From contig JAMDDL010000205.1 of NCBI GenBank assembly GCA_023488645.1, positions 1-10,655 on the forward strand: a stretch of 10,655 nt of DNA, written 5' to 3'. The notes beneath the pieces were generated by a model. The model saw only the letters and a program-made list of their open reading frames with translations, was not told the origin of the DNA and made no database searches. The first letter of the stretch is position 1. The number at the start of each line of letters is the position of its first letter. A program made the position numbers and the translations under genes. This document shows positions 1-6,090 of this stretch, in pieces. Origin of the DNA: Actinomycetota bacterium (GTDB lineage Bacteria > Actinomycetota > Humimicrobiia > Humimicrobiales > Humimicrobiaceae).

Positions 1-1161
1 TTTTTCTGCATCAGAAAAATTATTCATTTTAAAAAATTCATTTCTAATACTTGATATATCTCTTTTGCCCTTAAAAGCCCATCCTGTAATTTTTCTGAAT
101 TCCTTTACCGCCTTGTACTCACCTTTAAAATAAATTAAAAATTTAAGATACAATAAAAGAATATCAATTTTTAAATTATTGCTGATAGATAAATCATCAT
201 TCCCTGAAATTATATTCTGATAATCAATATTTTTCCCCAATAAGCTGTTTCGTTTAGGATACTCATCTGCTTTCAAACTTAAAAGTCCCAAAAGAAGTTG
301 TGTGAAAATCCATGGATTTCCCCTTGCGACTCTTCCTGCCATCAAACCTTCACAACCAGTATGATCAAGTACCTGTTTTGCTTTGTATGCATTATCAATA
401 TCACCGCTTGCTATTACCGGAATCTTAATAGCACTCTTTACCTGCCTGATATGTTCATAATCAGCTTTACCGGAATACCCCTGTTTTACAGTTCTTCCAT
501 GTATTGCAACAGCATCAGCCCCTTCACTTTCTGCAATCTTTGCAATATCAAGGACATTAATACTGCTTTCATCCCATCCTAATCTTAATTTTACTGTTAC
601 AGGTTTCTTTATTTTCTGTTTCAGCGCTTTAACTATGTTTCTTATCCTCTCCGGATCTCTGAGCAAATATCCGCCGCTTCCGGTTTTCAAAATCTTGGGG
701 ACAGGGCACCCCATATTAATGTCGACTATGTCAGCATTTTCTTCAATAAGACTTGCAGCTTCTGCAATTACATCGGGATTGTTTCCAAAAATTTGAACTG
801 CACAAGGTCTTTCAAAATCAGTTACGCTTGCAATATCAAAAGATCTTTCATGATTGTAAATCAATCCAAAGCTTGCAGCCATTTCTGAAAATGTGAGAGA
901 ACTTCCAAAATATTTTGCAAAAATTCTGTAAGTATTGTCACTGATTCCTGCCATCGGAGCAGCAATAACAGCATTATTTACAGTCTGGTTTGAAATTTTA
1001 AAAGGATTTAGTCTGATTTCAGATAAATTACTTAAACTCCTGTATCCAATTATTTCTTTAAAATCCAAAGCATAAGCATTCGAAAAAGCAGATATCAGTT
1101 CCTTTACTTTTTTTTCAAGCTGCCGGATAAGACTTTTAATCTCCTCATTTATTTGATTCAT
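1..1161 (-). CDS. dusB: tRNA dihydrouridine synthase (DusB family), 3' end outside the window
   Basis: FMN-dependent enzyme that reduces uridines in the tRNA D-loop to dihydrouridine using NAD(P)H. The frame is open from the ATG at 1161 to the left edge (387 codons, no stop), so the C-terminus is missing. Visible motifs are APMAGISD (68-75, FMN barrel start), INMGCP (148-153, with Cys152 the expected catalytic cysteine), KLRLGWD (191-197), IHGRTVKQGYSG (219-230) and GRVARGNPW (276-284). The helical Dus domain follows (about 325 onward). The ATG lies 3 bp after the coaX stop and has no clear Shine-Dalgarno sequence, so translation is probably coupled to coaX. Odd: about 50 residues precede the usual start of the fold. 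They are charged and helical (about 1-35), and I find no good internal start that would remove them. DusB is the best subfamily guess; the general Dus call is certain. Confidence 0.95.
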   Translation of the reverse strand, partial: MNQINEEIKSLIRQLEKKVKELISAFSNAYALDFKEIIGYRSLSNLSEIRLNPFKISNQTVNNAVIAAPMAGISDNTYRIFAKYFGSSLTFSEMAASFGLIYNHERSFDIASVTDFERPCAVQIFGNNPDVIAEAASLIEENADIVDINMGCPVPKILKTGSGGYLLRDPERIRNIVKALKQKIKKPVTVKLRLGWDESSINVLDIAKIAESEGADAVAIHGRTVKQGYSGKADYEHIRQVKSAIKIPVIASGDIDNAYKAKQVLDHTGCEGLMAGRVARGNPWIFTQLLLGLLSLKADEYPKRNSLLGKNIDYQNIISGNDDLSISNNLKIDILLLYLKFLIYFKGEYKAVKEFRKITGWAFKGKRDISSIRNEFFKMNNFSDAEK

Positions 1162-1164
1162 TAT

Positions 1165-1986
1165 TTATGAAGTCTTGATATCACACTCTTCAGGCTTTTC
1201 CGATTTATTTTTATCATTTAAAATTTTTATACCTTTAAGTGTCAGATTGTCATCAAATACCTTTATATATCTGCTTTTATCTTTCAGCAAATATGATAAC
1301 CCCCCTGTTCCAATAATAACAGGATTAAAATTTTCCATGCTGCCTTTTTCTTCTTCAATAATTTTCTCTATAATGAAATCAACCTGCCCAAGAAAGCCGT
1401 ATAAAATTCCGGCACGCAGGCTTTCATAAGTATTTTTGCCTATTATTTTTTCCGTCCATTTCAAGTCTACCTTGGAAAGCTTTGCAGCAAACTTAAAAAG
1501 AGCTTCCGATGAAATTTCAATTCCAGGTGTAATTACCCCGCCTATATAATTGCCTTCATCAGATACAATGTCAAAGGTTGTAGCTGTCCCGAAATCAACA
1601 ACAATTGCAGGAAAACCATAAAGCTCCCTGGCTGCAACTGAATTTGCAATCCTGTCAGCTCCTACTTCTCCGGGATAGTCATATATGATTTTAAGCCCCG
1701 TTTTAACAGAACCATTGATTATGAAAGGTTCACATTTAAAATATTTCCTGCCCATTTTCTGTATCTCTTCAAGAGTTCCGGGAACTACACTTGAGATTGC
1801 TATTTCTTCAACGCTTAAAGCGTCATATCCTGAATGATCAAGAAAATTTAAAATAATTGAGCCAATTTCATCTGCGGTTTCATATCTGTATCTTGGAGTG
1901 CCCATCCTCCATGAAGCCAGAATATCGTCACCTTCAAATAAACCTATAACTGTATGCGTATTCCCGACATCTATTGCCAGAAGCAT
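1165..1986 (-). CDS. coaX: Type III pantothenate kinase
   Basis: Phosphorylates pantothenate to 4'-phosphopantothenate with ATP, the first committed step of coenzyme A synthesis in the cytosol. The 273 residues match the family's usual length. The ASKHA-type fold is shown by AIDVGNTHT (4-12, phosphate loop), GADRIANSVAA (109-119, with Asp111 the likely catalytic aspartate), VVDFGTATTFD (129-139), GGVITPG (149-155), GTGGLSYLL (226-234) and the C-terminal DNLTLKGI (246-253). The ATG has a strong ribosome site, AAAGGAGA, 5 bp upstream (1992-1999). The type III enzyme is the form resistant to CoA feedback in characterised members. The gene sits 157 bp downstream of cbiO and directly upstream of dusB. 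The last 15 or so residues are a polar tail without known function. Confidence 0.97.
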   Translation of the reverse strand: MLLAIDVGNTHTVIGLFEGDDILASWRMGTPRYRYETADEIGSIILNFLDHSGYDALSVEEIAISSVVPGTLEEIQKMGRKYFKCEPFIINGSVKTGLKIIYDYPGEVGADRIANSVAARELYGFPAIVVDFGTATTFDIVSDEGNYIGGVITPGIEISSEALFKFAAKLSKVDLKWTEKIIGKNTYESLRAGILYGFLGQVDFIIEKIIEEEKGSMENFNPVIIGTGGLSYLLKDKSRYIKVFDDNLTLKGIKILNDKNKSEKPEECDIKTS

Positions 1987-2033
1987 AACTGTCTCCTTTC
2001 AACAACTTTAATAAATAATATCTTTATGGTTAA

Positions 2034-2062
2034 ATTATGAAAGAAAATTAAAAAAATGGAAA
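2034..2062 (-). promoter_or_regulatory. Possible sigma-A promoter for coaX-dusB
   Basis: In the 157-bp gap between cbiO and coaX, the minus strand has TTTCCA (2057-2062, four of six matches to the -35 consensus), a 17-bp spacer and CATAAT (2034-2039, five of six matches to the -10 consensus). It would start transcription about 40 nt before the coaX ATG. The region is very A+T-rich, so chance matches are common and confidence is low. Confidence 0.3.
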
Positions 2063-2096
2063 TTATTAATTAATATTTGGTAAATAATTTTTATAT

Positions 2097-2131
2097 AAAT
2101 TTTGGAGTAATTCTCTCGAGGAAAGAATCCA
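2097..2131 (-). terminator. Weak imperfect stem-loop after cbiO
   Basis: Just after the cbiO stop, the minus strand can pair TTGG-ATTCT with AGAAT-TACT-CCAA. This gives two short helices of 4 and 5 bp, a one-sided 4-nt bulge and a 9-nt loop, followed by AAATTTAT. It could end the transporter transcript before coaX. The G+C content is low and there is no true U-run, so an intrinsic terminator is only a possibility. Confidence 0.25.
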
Positions 2132-2143
2132 ACTTTATTTATT

Positions 2144-2983
2144 TTAAGAATTTCTGAATGCTAACGGAAGATTCAGCCCGTTTTCAAGAAGGAAATCTTT
2201 GTTTTTTAAAATTTCTTTTGTACTGCCGTCATATACAATTTTCCCATCATTTATTATCAGGCATCTTTCAGAGAATTCATAAGCAAGGTCCATATCGTGT
2301 GTTGATATCAGCATGGTTTTTCCCAATGATTTGATAAGATTTATAAAGTTATCCCTATTTCGCGGATCCAGATTGCTTGAAGGTTCATCAAGGATTAAGA
2401 TTTCAGGATCGTAAGATAAAATTGTTGCAAGTGCAGCAAGCTTTTTTTCACCATAGCTTAAAAAGTGAGGAATTTCATCTTCCTTATTTTTTAAATTTAC
2501 TTTATTAAGTGTCAGGTAAACAGTTTCTTTAATATAATCTTTGTCATTTGCCCTTAAGTCTTTATTTTTATTGAGGAAATTAACCAGGCCAAATGCAACA
2601 TCTTCAAAAACTGAAGTTGAGAACAACTGATCATCAGGGTTCTGGAAAACAAAGCCTATTTGCTGTCTTATATCATATATGTTTTTTATATTAATTTGTT
2701 TTCCGTAAATAAAAATTTTGCCGCAGTTATTATTTAGCTTTAAGTCAAAATATTCATCCATAAGTCCTGCAATATTTAATAACAATGTAGATTTTCCGGC
2801 ACCATTGGGACCTATTATCGATATTTTTTCACCGGCAGAAACCTCAAAATCTATATTTTCCAGAGCCTGTTTATAACCTAAATTACCGCAGTTCTGCCTG
2901 TTTGCCTGAATATACCTGAAACTGAAATTTTCTACTTTTATGGCAGTCATGCTGTTAAGGTTTTCTCCTTTAATAAATTCCAT
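2144..2983 (-). CDS. cbiO: ECF transporter ATPase subunit CbiO/NikO (nickel/cobalt)
   Basis: Cytoplasmic ABC ATPase that powers uptake through CbiQ and CbiM. Motifs: Walker A GPNGAGKST (58-66), Q-loop FQNPDDQLFS (113-122), signature LSYGEKKLAAL (175-185), Walker B ILILDEP (195-201, Glu200 catalytic), D-loop NLDP (204-207) and the switch histidine in STHD (His219). Signature position 3 is Tyr where Gly is usual. About 10-15 extra residues (near 26-38) lie between the first strand and Walker A. The given start overlaps cbiQ by 14 bp, with AGGAG 11 nt upstream. A second ATG at 2950 (residue 12) begins MTAIKVENFSFRY, which looks like the normal family N-terminus. Its own AAAGGAG lies about 14 nt upstream, so neither start is ideally spaced and the true one may be 2950. 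Confidence 0.94.
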   Translation of the reverse strand: MEFIKGENLNSMTAIKVENFSFRYIQANRQNCGNLGYKQALENIDFEVSAGEKISIIGPNGAGKSTLLLNIAGLMDEYFDLKLNNNCGKIFIYGKQINIKNIYDIRQQIGFVFQNPDDQLFSTSVFEDVAFGLVNFLNKNKDLRANDKDYIKETVYLTLNKVNLKNKEDEIPHFLSYGEKKLAALATILSYDPEILILDEPSSNLDPRNRDNFINLIKSLGKTMLISTHDMDLAYEFSERCLIINDGKIVYDGSTKEILKNKDFLLENGLNLPLAFRNS

Positions 2984-3713
2984 TAACGGTCATACTCCTG
3001 ATTGCGATATTAAAAAATAATAAAGACACGATCAATATCGCATTTATTTTGTGCATTTTACCAGTGTCCGATAATAAATAAAAATTACCGTCAAAACCTC
3101 TTGACTGCATAGCCATATAAATATTTTCTGCCCTTGTAAATGTCCTGATAAATAAATTACCGACCAGATATGCAGTTTTTTTATTTACTGCAAATCCGGA
3201 TTTTTTAAATACTCTTGCATTTATAGCCTTTTTTCCTGCTGCAAACTCATCTTTTAAAAGAAATAAATATCTGTACATTAAAAATATGATGGAAACAATT
3301 ATTTTAGGTATATGTAATTTTCTTAAGCCATACAATATTTCCCTTTCATCAGTTGAAACAATAAGCGCACAAAGGAGAAATAAGGACAGAAAAGATTTAA
3401 TAAGAACAGTATAAAAAGTTGAAAGTCCATTGCCGGTTATCTGAATTTTTATAATATTTAAATTAATTTCATATAATACTGCACCCTTGCCGGCAAATGG
3501 AATAAAAATTGACAGAAATAATGGGATTAAAAACAATCTGGCAAGCCTTTTTATAAACATTAAAAAATTTGGCTTCATCAGGAGTGCAATTATAATACAC
3601 AGCAGGAAATAAAAACAAAAAATAACATATCTTTCTTTTGGTACACTTACAATAAAAAATATGGTAACAATAGTAATTATTAATTTTGCTCTAATATCGA
3701 TTAAATTCTTCAT
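2970..3713 (-). CDS. cbiQ: ECF transporter transmembrane subunit CbiQ/NikQ
   Basis: T-component that couples ATP hydrolysis in CbiO to movement of the metal-binding CbiM. The 247 residues show the family start IDIRAKL (5-11), several hydrophobic segments (about 10-30, 31-46, 55-73, 100-120 and 218-235) and the coupling-helix region. The two short arginine motifs that dock on the ATPases are usually Ala-Arg-Gly. Here the first is ARV (166-168) and the second SRG (204-206, followed by FDGN). The second is canonical for CbiQ; the Val in the first is unusual. No Shine-Dalgarno sequence precedes the ATG, which follows an A8 tract. A consensus AGGAG lies 42 nt upstream but leads only to a 3-codon frame (TTG to TAA). 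The gene overlaps cbiO by 14 bp if the long cbiO start is used. Confidence 0.92.
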   Translation of the reverse strand: MKNLIDIRAKLIITIVTIFFIVSVPKERYVIFCFYFLLCIIIALLMKPNFLMFIKRLARLFLIPLFLSIFIPFAGKGAVLYEINLNIIKIQITGNGLSTFYTVLIKSFLSLFLLCALIVSTDEREILYGLRKLHIPKIIVSIIFLMYRYLFLLKDEFAAGKKAINARVFKKSGFAVNKKTAYLVGNLFIRTFTRAENIYMAMQSRGFDGNFYLLSDTGKMHKINAILIVSLLFFNIAIRSMTVNGIY

Positions 3714-3799
3714 TAATATTTTTTTTAGGAAAATTTTAAATTACAGCTTCAAATTCTCCTGTTTATTTTATTCAAGTTATATACTTTTTAAATTCCTGC

Positions 3800-4132
3800 C
3801 TATTTACGAAATAATTTATCTTTTGAGTTCTTGTTCTTATTTATTATTGATAAAACTCCTAAAATTATGGCAAATACGGCAAAAATAATTAAAATCCCGA
3901 AAAATCCTGCAAGGGATGTCTGCCAGAAAGTACTCTTTATTCCAGGAAATAAATAATCCGGTATTATAAATTTAAAATTAACAAAATTTGATGCCTTGTC
4001 TGCAAAACCAAGATTTTGGGCAACCTTTTCCAGACCATCCGGATAGCTGGAAGCAAATGGTGATAAAAATAAACCCACTATAACTGCTGCTATTGCAAAT
4101 AATAAAATAAATATCCTGTCTTTTATTTTCAT
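3800..4132 (-). CDS. PDGLE-domain small membrane subunit of the nickel/cobalt ECF transporter (CbiN-like)
   Basis: A 110-residue protein with two membrane segments (about 7-25 and 73-96) flanking an extracytoplasmic loop that opens with PDGLE (31-35). In known nickel/cobalt ECF systems this domain is either fused to the C-terminus of CbiM/NikM or a separate gene next to it. It fills the place of CbiN, which helps load metal into the M subunit. The later loop motif FIIPDY (55-60) followed by LFPGI (61-65) also fits the family. A moderate AGAGAG lies a few bases upstream of the ATG. It sits between cbiM and cbiQ, which supports the assignment. The C-terminal tail is lysine-rich and presumably cytoplasmic. 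Family membership is clear; the exact role in transport is inferred. Confidence 0.9.
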   Translation of the reverse strand: MKIKDRIFILLFAIAAVIVGLFLSPFASSYPDGLEKVAQNLGFADKASNFVNFKFIIPDYLFPGIKSTFWQTSLAGFFGILIIFAVFAIILGVLSIINKNKNSKDKLFRK

Positions 4133-4254
4133 AATGGCTCTCTTTATAAAATTTTTATTAATTTGCTAAATGGCTTCAAATGAATTTAACTTAATTAGAC
4201 ATAAGTAATTTTTTTATTTTACATAAAATTCTGGTTTCATTTTTAAAAATAATT

Positions 4255-4932
4255 TTATTTATTTTCCGCCTTAATTTCAGGCACTGATGATCCTATGTCC
4301 CAATTTCTTGTTAAAATAATATCAGGCCTTACTTTATCAATAAACGCAATTATTATAGTTGTAATAATTGCTTCCCCAACGCCTATTACCATGTGAACAG
4401 GCACCATGGAGCCAAGAGTTATTCCAAGGGAATAAGTTCCTGAAGCAGCAAGCTCCAGGCTGCAAAAAGCAGAAGCGATTACTACTGAAAACCAGGAACC
4501 TGCAGCCACTGCAGTATAAAAAACAATACGTTTTTTTGATAACTTTGTAAAAAGTTTATAAATGAGATATGCGCTGACAACGCCAACTACAGCCATATTA
4601 AAAACATTTGCTCCAAGTGCAGTAATCCCGCCATCTCCAAAAGCAAAAGCCTGAACGATTAAAACAATTGTAATAATGACTCCTCCTGCGTATGGTCCTA
4701 AAACAATACAAGCCAATGCCGCACCCAGTAAATGACCTGAAGTTCCGCCCAATACAGTAAAATTAATCATTTGAGCTGCAAAAATCAGCGCTGCAAATAC
4801 ACCCATAACCGCTACTACTTTTGCCCTGAAAAACTTCTTCACTTTAATTACTGCAACAATAAGCCCTGATAGTGAAAAGACTCCTGTTACTGCTGCTGTT
4901 TTAATATCAATAAAGCCGTCGGGGATGTGCAT
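4255..4932 (-). CDS. cbiM: Nickel/cobalt ECF transporter substrate-binding membrane subunit CbiM/NikM
   Basis: Integral membrane S-component that binds Ni2+ or Co2+. It begins MHIPDGFID, the hallmark N-terminus whose free amino group and His2 bind the metal. GTSGHLLG follows with His at residue 67, the position of the third ligand in structurally studied NikM. Further family motifs are VLGPYAGG (77-84) and FAFGDGGITALGANVFNM (96-113). About six hydrophobic helices are visible in 225 residues, the usual length without a fused PDGLE domain. The start is fixed by the MHIPDG motif and by AAAGGA six nt upstream (4939-4944). It is the first gene of the transporter group and has a NikR-like palindrome 42 bp upstream. 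Sequence alone does not separate nickel from cobalt; the operator favours nickel. Confidence 0.95.
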   Translation of the reverse strand: MHIPDGFIDIKTAAVTGVFSLSGLIVAVIKVKKFFRAKVVAVMGVFAALIFAAQMINFTVLGGTSGHLLGAALACIVLGPYAGGVIITIVLIVQAFAFGDGGITALGANVFNMAVVGVVSAYLIYKLFTKLSKKRIVFYTAVAAGSWFSVVIASAFCSLELAASGTYSLGITLGSMVPVHMVIGVGEAIITTIIIAFIDKVRPDIILTRNWDIGSSVPEIKAENK

Positions 4933-4974
4933 TGATTATCCTTTCCCTTAATATTGATAGATTAGATGTCAAAC

Positions 4975-5001
4975 GTGTTACTATTTTAATATAAGTAACA
5001 C
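4975..5001 (-). promoter_or_regulatory. Perfect inverted repeat upstream of cbiM: probable NikR-type nickel operator
   Basis: GTGTTACT-N11-AGTAACAC is a perfect 8-bp inverted repeat in an otherwise A+T-rich gap. Written as GTGTTAC-N13-GTAACAC it agrees with the NikR operator form I recall for non-enterobacterial species such as Desulfovibrio, Geobacter and archaea. It overlaps a possible -10 box for cbiM and ends 42 bp before the ATG, a suitable place for a repressor. nikR itself is not in this window. Confidence 0.7.
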
Positions 5002-5012
5002 TTCCATATTAA
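4983..5012 (-). promoter_or_regulatory. cbiM: Possible promoter for the transporter operon
   Basis: On the minus strand TTAATA (5007-5012, four of six) is followed after 18 bp by TAAAAT (4983-4988, five of six). The -10 box falls inside the spacer of the palindrome at 4975-5001, so a bound repressor would block polymerase. The predicted leader is about 45 nt. The operator position makes this more credible than the box matches alone. Confidence 0.4.
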
Positions 5013-5103
5013 CATTTAACATCTTTCATGGCAATAATTAAAATTAAAAAATTTACAAATTCAGTTGGAGTTATTTTACAGGTTCAGGATATTTTAAAAT
5101 TAT

Positions 5104-5997
5104 TTATGAAGGCTGATTTATTTTTACTATCTTATCAGGAAAAACATTTTTACTGATGTAATCATGAATATTTAAACCATTAATTTTAAAATCAGGAGCA
5201 ACTTCCGAAAGGGGCATGATTACAAAATTTCTTTCAGATAATTTAGGATGAGGAATCTTTAAAATATCGGAGTTTATATTTAAACCCTCAATATACAATA
5301 TATCTATATCTATAATTCTTGGACCATTTTTTACAGGCTGAACTTTCCTGCCCATTTCATATTCAATATTTTTCAAATAACCAAGCAGAACAAAGGGGCT
5401 AACATCAATCTTTACCGCAGCTTTAATAACCAGGTTATAAAAGTTATTCTGATTTTTATAATACATTGGTTCTGTTTCATAAATGGATGAAACTTCCAGA
5501 ATCTTAACGATACCCAGTTTGCTTATCAGATTCAGCGCTTTTCTGATATTGTCAAGCTTATTGCCTTCATTTGTTCCAACAGACAGATATACTTGATGCT
5601 GATTCTTTTCAGATGCAGGTTTAAACCCGGCTTCCTTGTTAACTTCCAGCTTATAACTGACTCCGACACTGTCAAGTTTTTCATCAAGCGGAGGATTAAT
5701 TTTTTCAACCTTAACTTTTACGCTGGAAATTATTGGAGACATTTTTGAAATCCCTGAAGCTATTTCTTCTGCAAGTGTTTCCATGAGGTCAAACTTGTTT
5801 TTTAAGTTTATTTCCTTTATTATCCTTATGGCTTCAGAATAATTTACAGTTTCACACAAATTATCTCTGTCTTTAAAGCTTTCCTTTTTTATCCGAATTT
5901 GCACATTAAATATAAAGTACTGACCTTCCCTTTTTTCTTCAGGTTTTACTCCATGATATGCATATAAGGTTAAATTTTTAACAAAGATTTTAAACAT
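5104..5997 (-). CDS. folBK: Bifunctional dihydroneopterin aldolase / HPPK (FolB-FolK fusion)
   Basis: Two successive folate enzymes in one 297-residue chain. FolB (about 1-122) cleaves dihydroneopterin to 6-hydroxymethyl-dihydropterin. It shows YAYHGVKPEEKREGQ (12-26), the VNYSE segment with Tyr53, FDLMETLAEEI (69-79) and the catalytic-type Lys99 in EKINPPLDEKLDSVGV. FolK (about 135-297) transfers pyrophosphate from ATP to that product. It shows YLSVGTNEGN (137-146, usually LGSNxGD), IYETEP (162-167), GPRIIDIDIL (215-224, with Asp220 and Asp222 the magnesium ligands) and PHPKLSERNFV (239-249). A linker of about 15 polar residues joins the domains. A comparable fusion, SulD, is known in pneumococcus. 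No Shine-Dalgarno sequence precedes the ATG. The gene is 69 bp downstream of folP, whose product uses its output. Confidence 0.95.
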   Translation of the reverse strand: MFKIFVKNLTLYAYHGVKPEEKREGQYFIFNVQIRIKKESFKDRDNLCETVNYSEAIRIIKEINLKNKFDLMETLAEEIASGISKMSPIISSVKVKVEKINPPLDEKLDSVGVSYKLEVNKEAGFKPASEKNQHQVYLSVGTNEGNKLDNIRKALNLISKLGIVKILEVSSIYETEPMYYKNQNNFYNLVIKAAVKIDVSPFVLLGYLKNIEYEMGRKVQPVKNGPRIIDIDILYIEGLNINSDILKIPHPKLSERNFVIMPLSEVAPDFKINGLNIHDYISKNVFPDKIVKINQPS

Positions 5998-6030
5998 AAT
6001 ACTGTTTTTATTTAATTATATTATTTTTAT

Positions 6031-6090
6031 CTGATTTTAAGTATTTTAAATTTATCTTACCTGGTTTTAAGCATTTTGAATTGCCTTTAC
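6031..6090 (-). repeat. Imperfect 30-bp tandem duplication covering the folP 3' end
   Basis: The block 6061-6090, which holds the last seven folP codons and the stop, is followed directly by a second copy at 6031-6060. The two match at 23 of 30 positions, and the first three differences are transitions. Read in the same frame the real tail is VKAIQNA-stop and the copy reads V-R-stop-I-stop-N-T-stop, so it looks like a decayed duplicate. A+T-rich sequence raises the chance of coincidence. Confidence 0.5.

Noticed and set aside
4955..4980. TTTGACA on the minus strand just upstream of cbiM, as a -35 box.
   Set aside because: The matching -10 position reads AAGGGA, which is the ribosome-site region and not a promoter element.
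5009..5022. Direct 7-bp repeat, ATGTTAA twice on the minus strand, near the NikR-like site.
   Set aside because: Short and A+T-rich. It does not match the palindrome half-sites, so I give it no role.
4933..5103. Cobalamin riboswitch upstream of cbiM.
   Set aside because: The gap is only 171 bp, is very A+T-rich and has no B12-box-like sequence. The palindrome explains regulation better.
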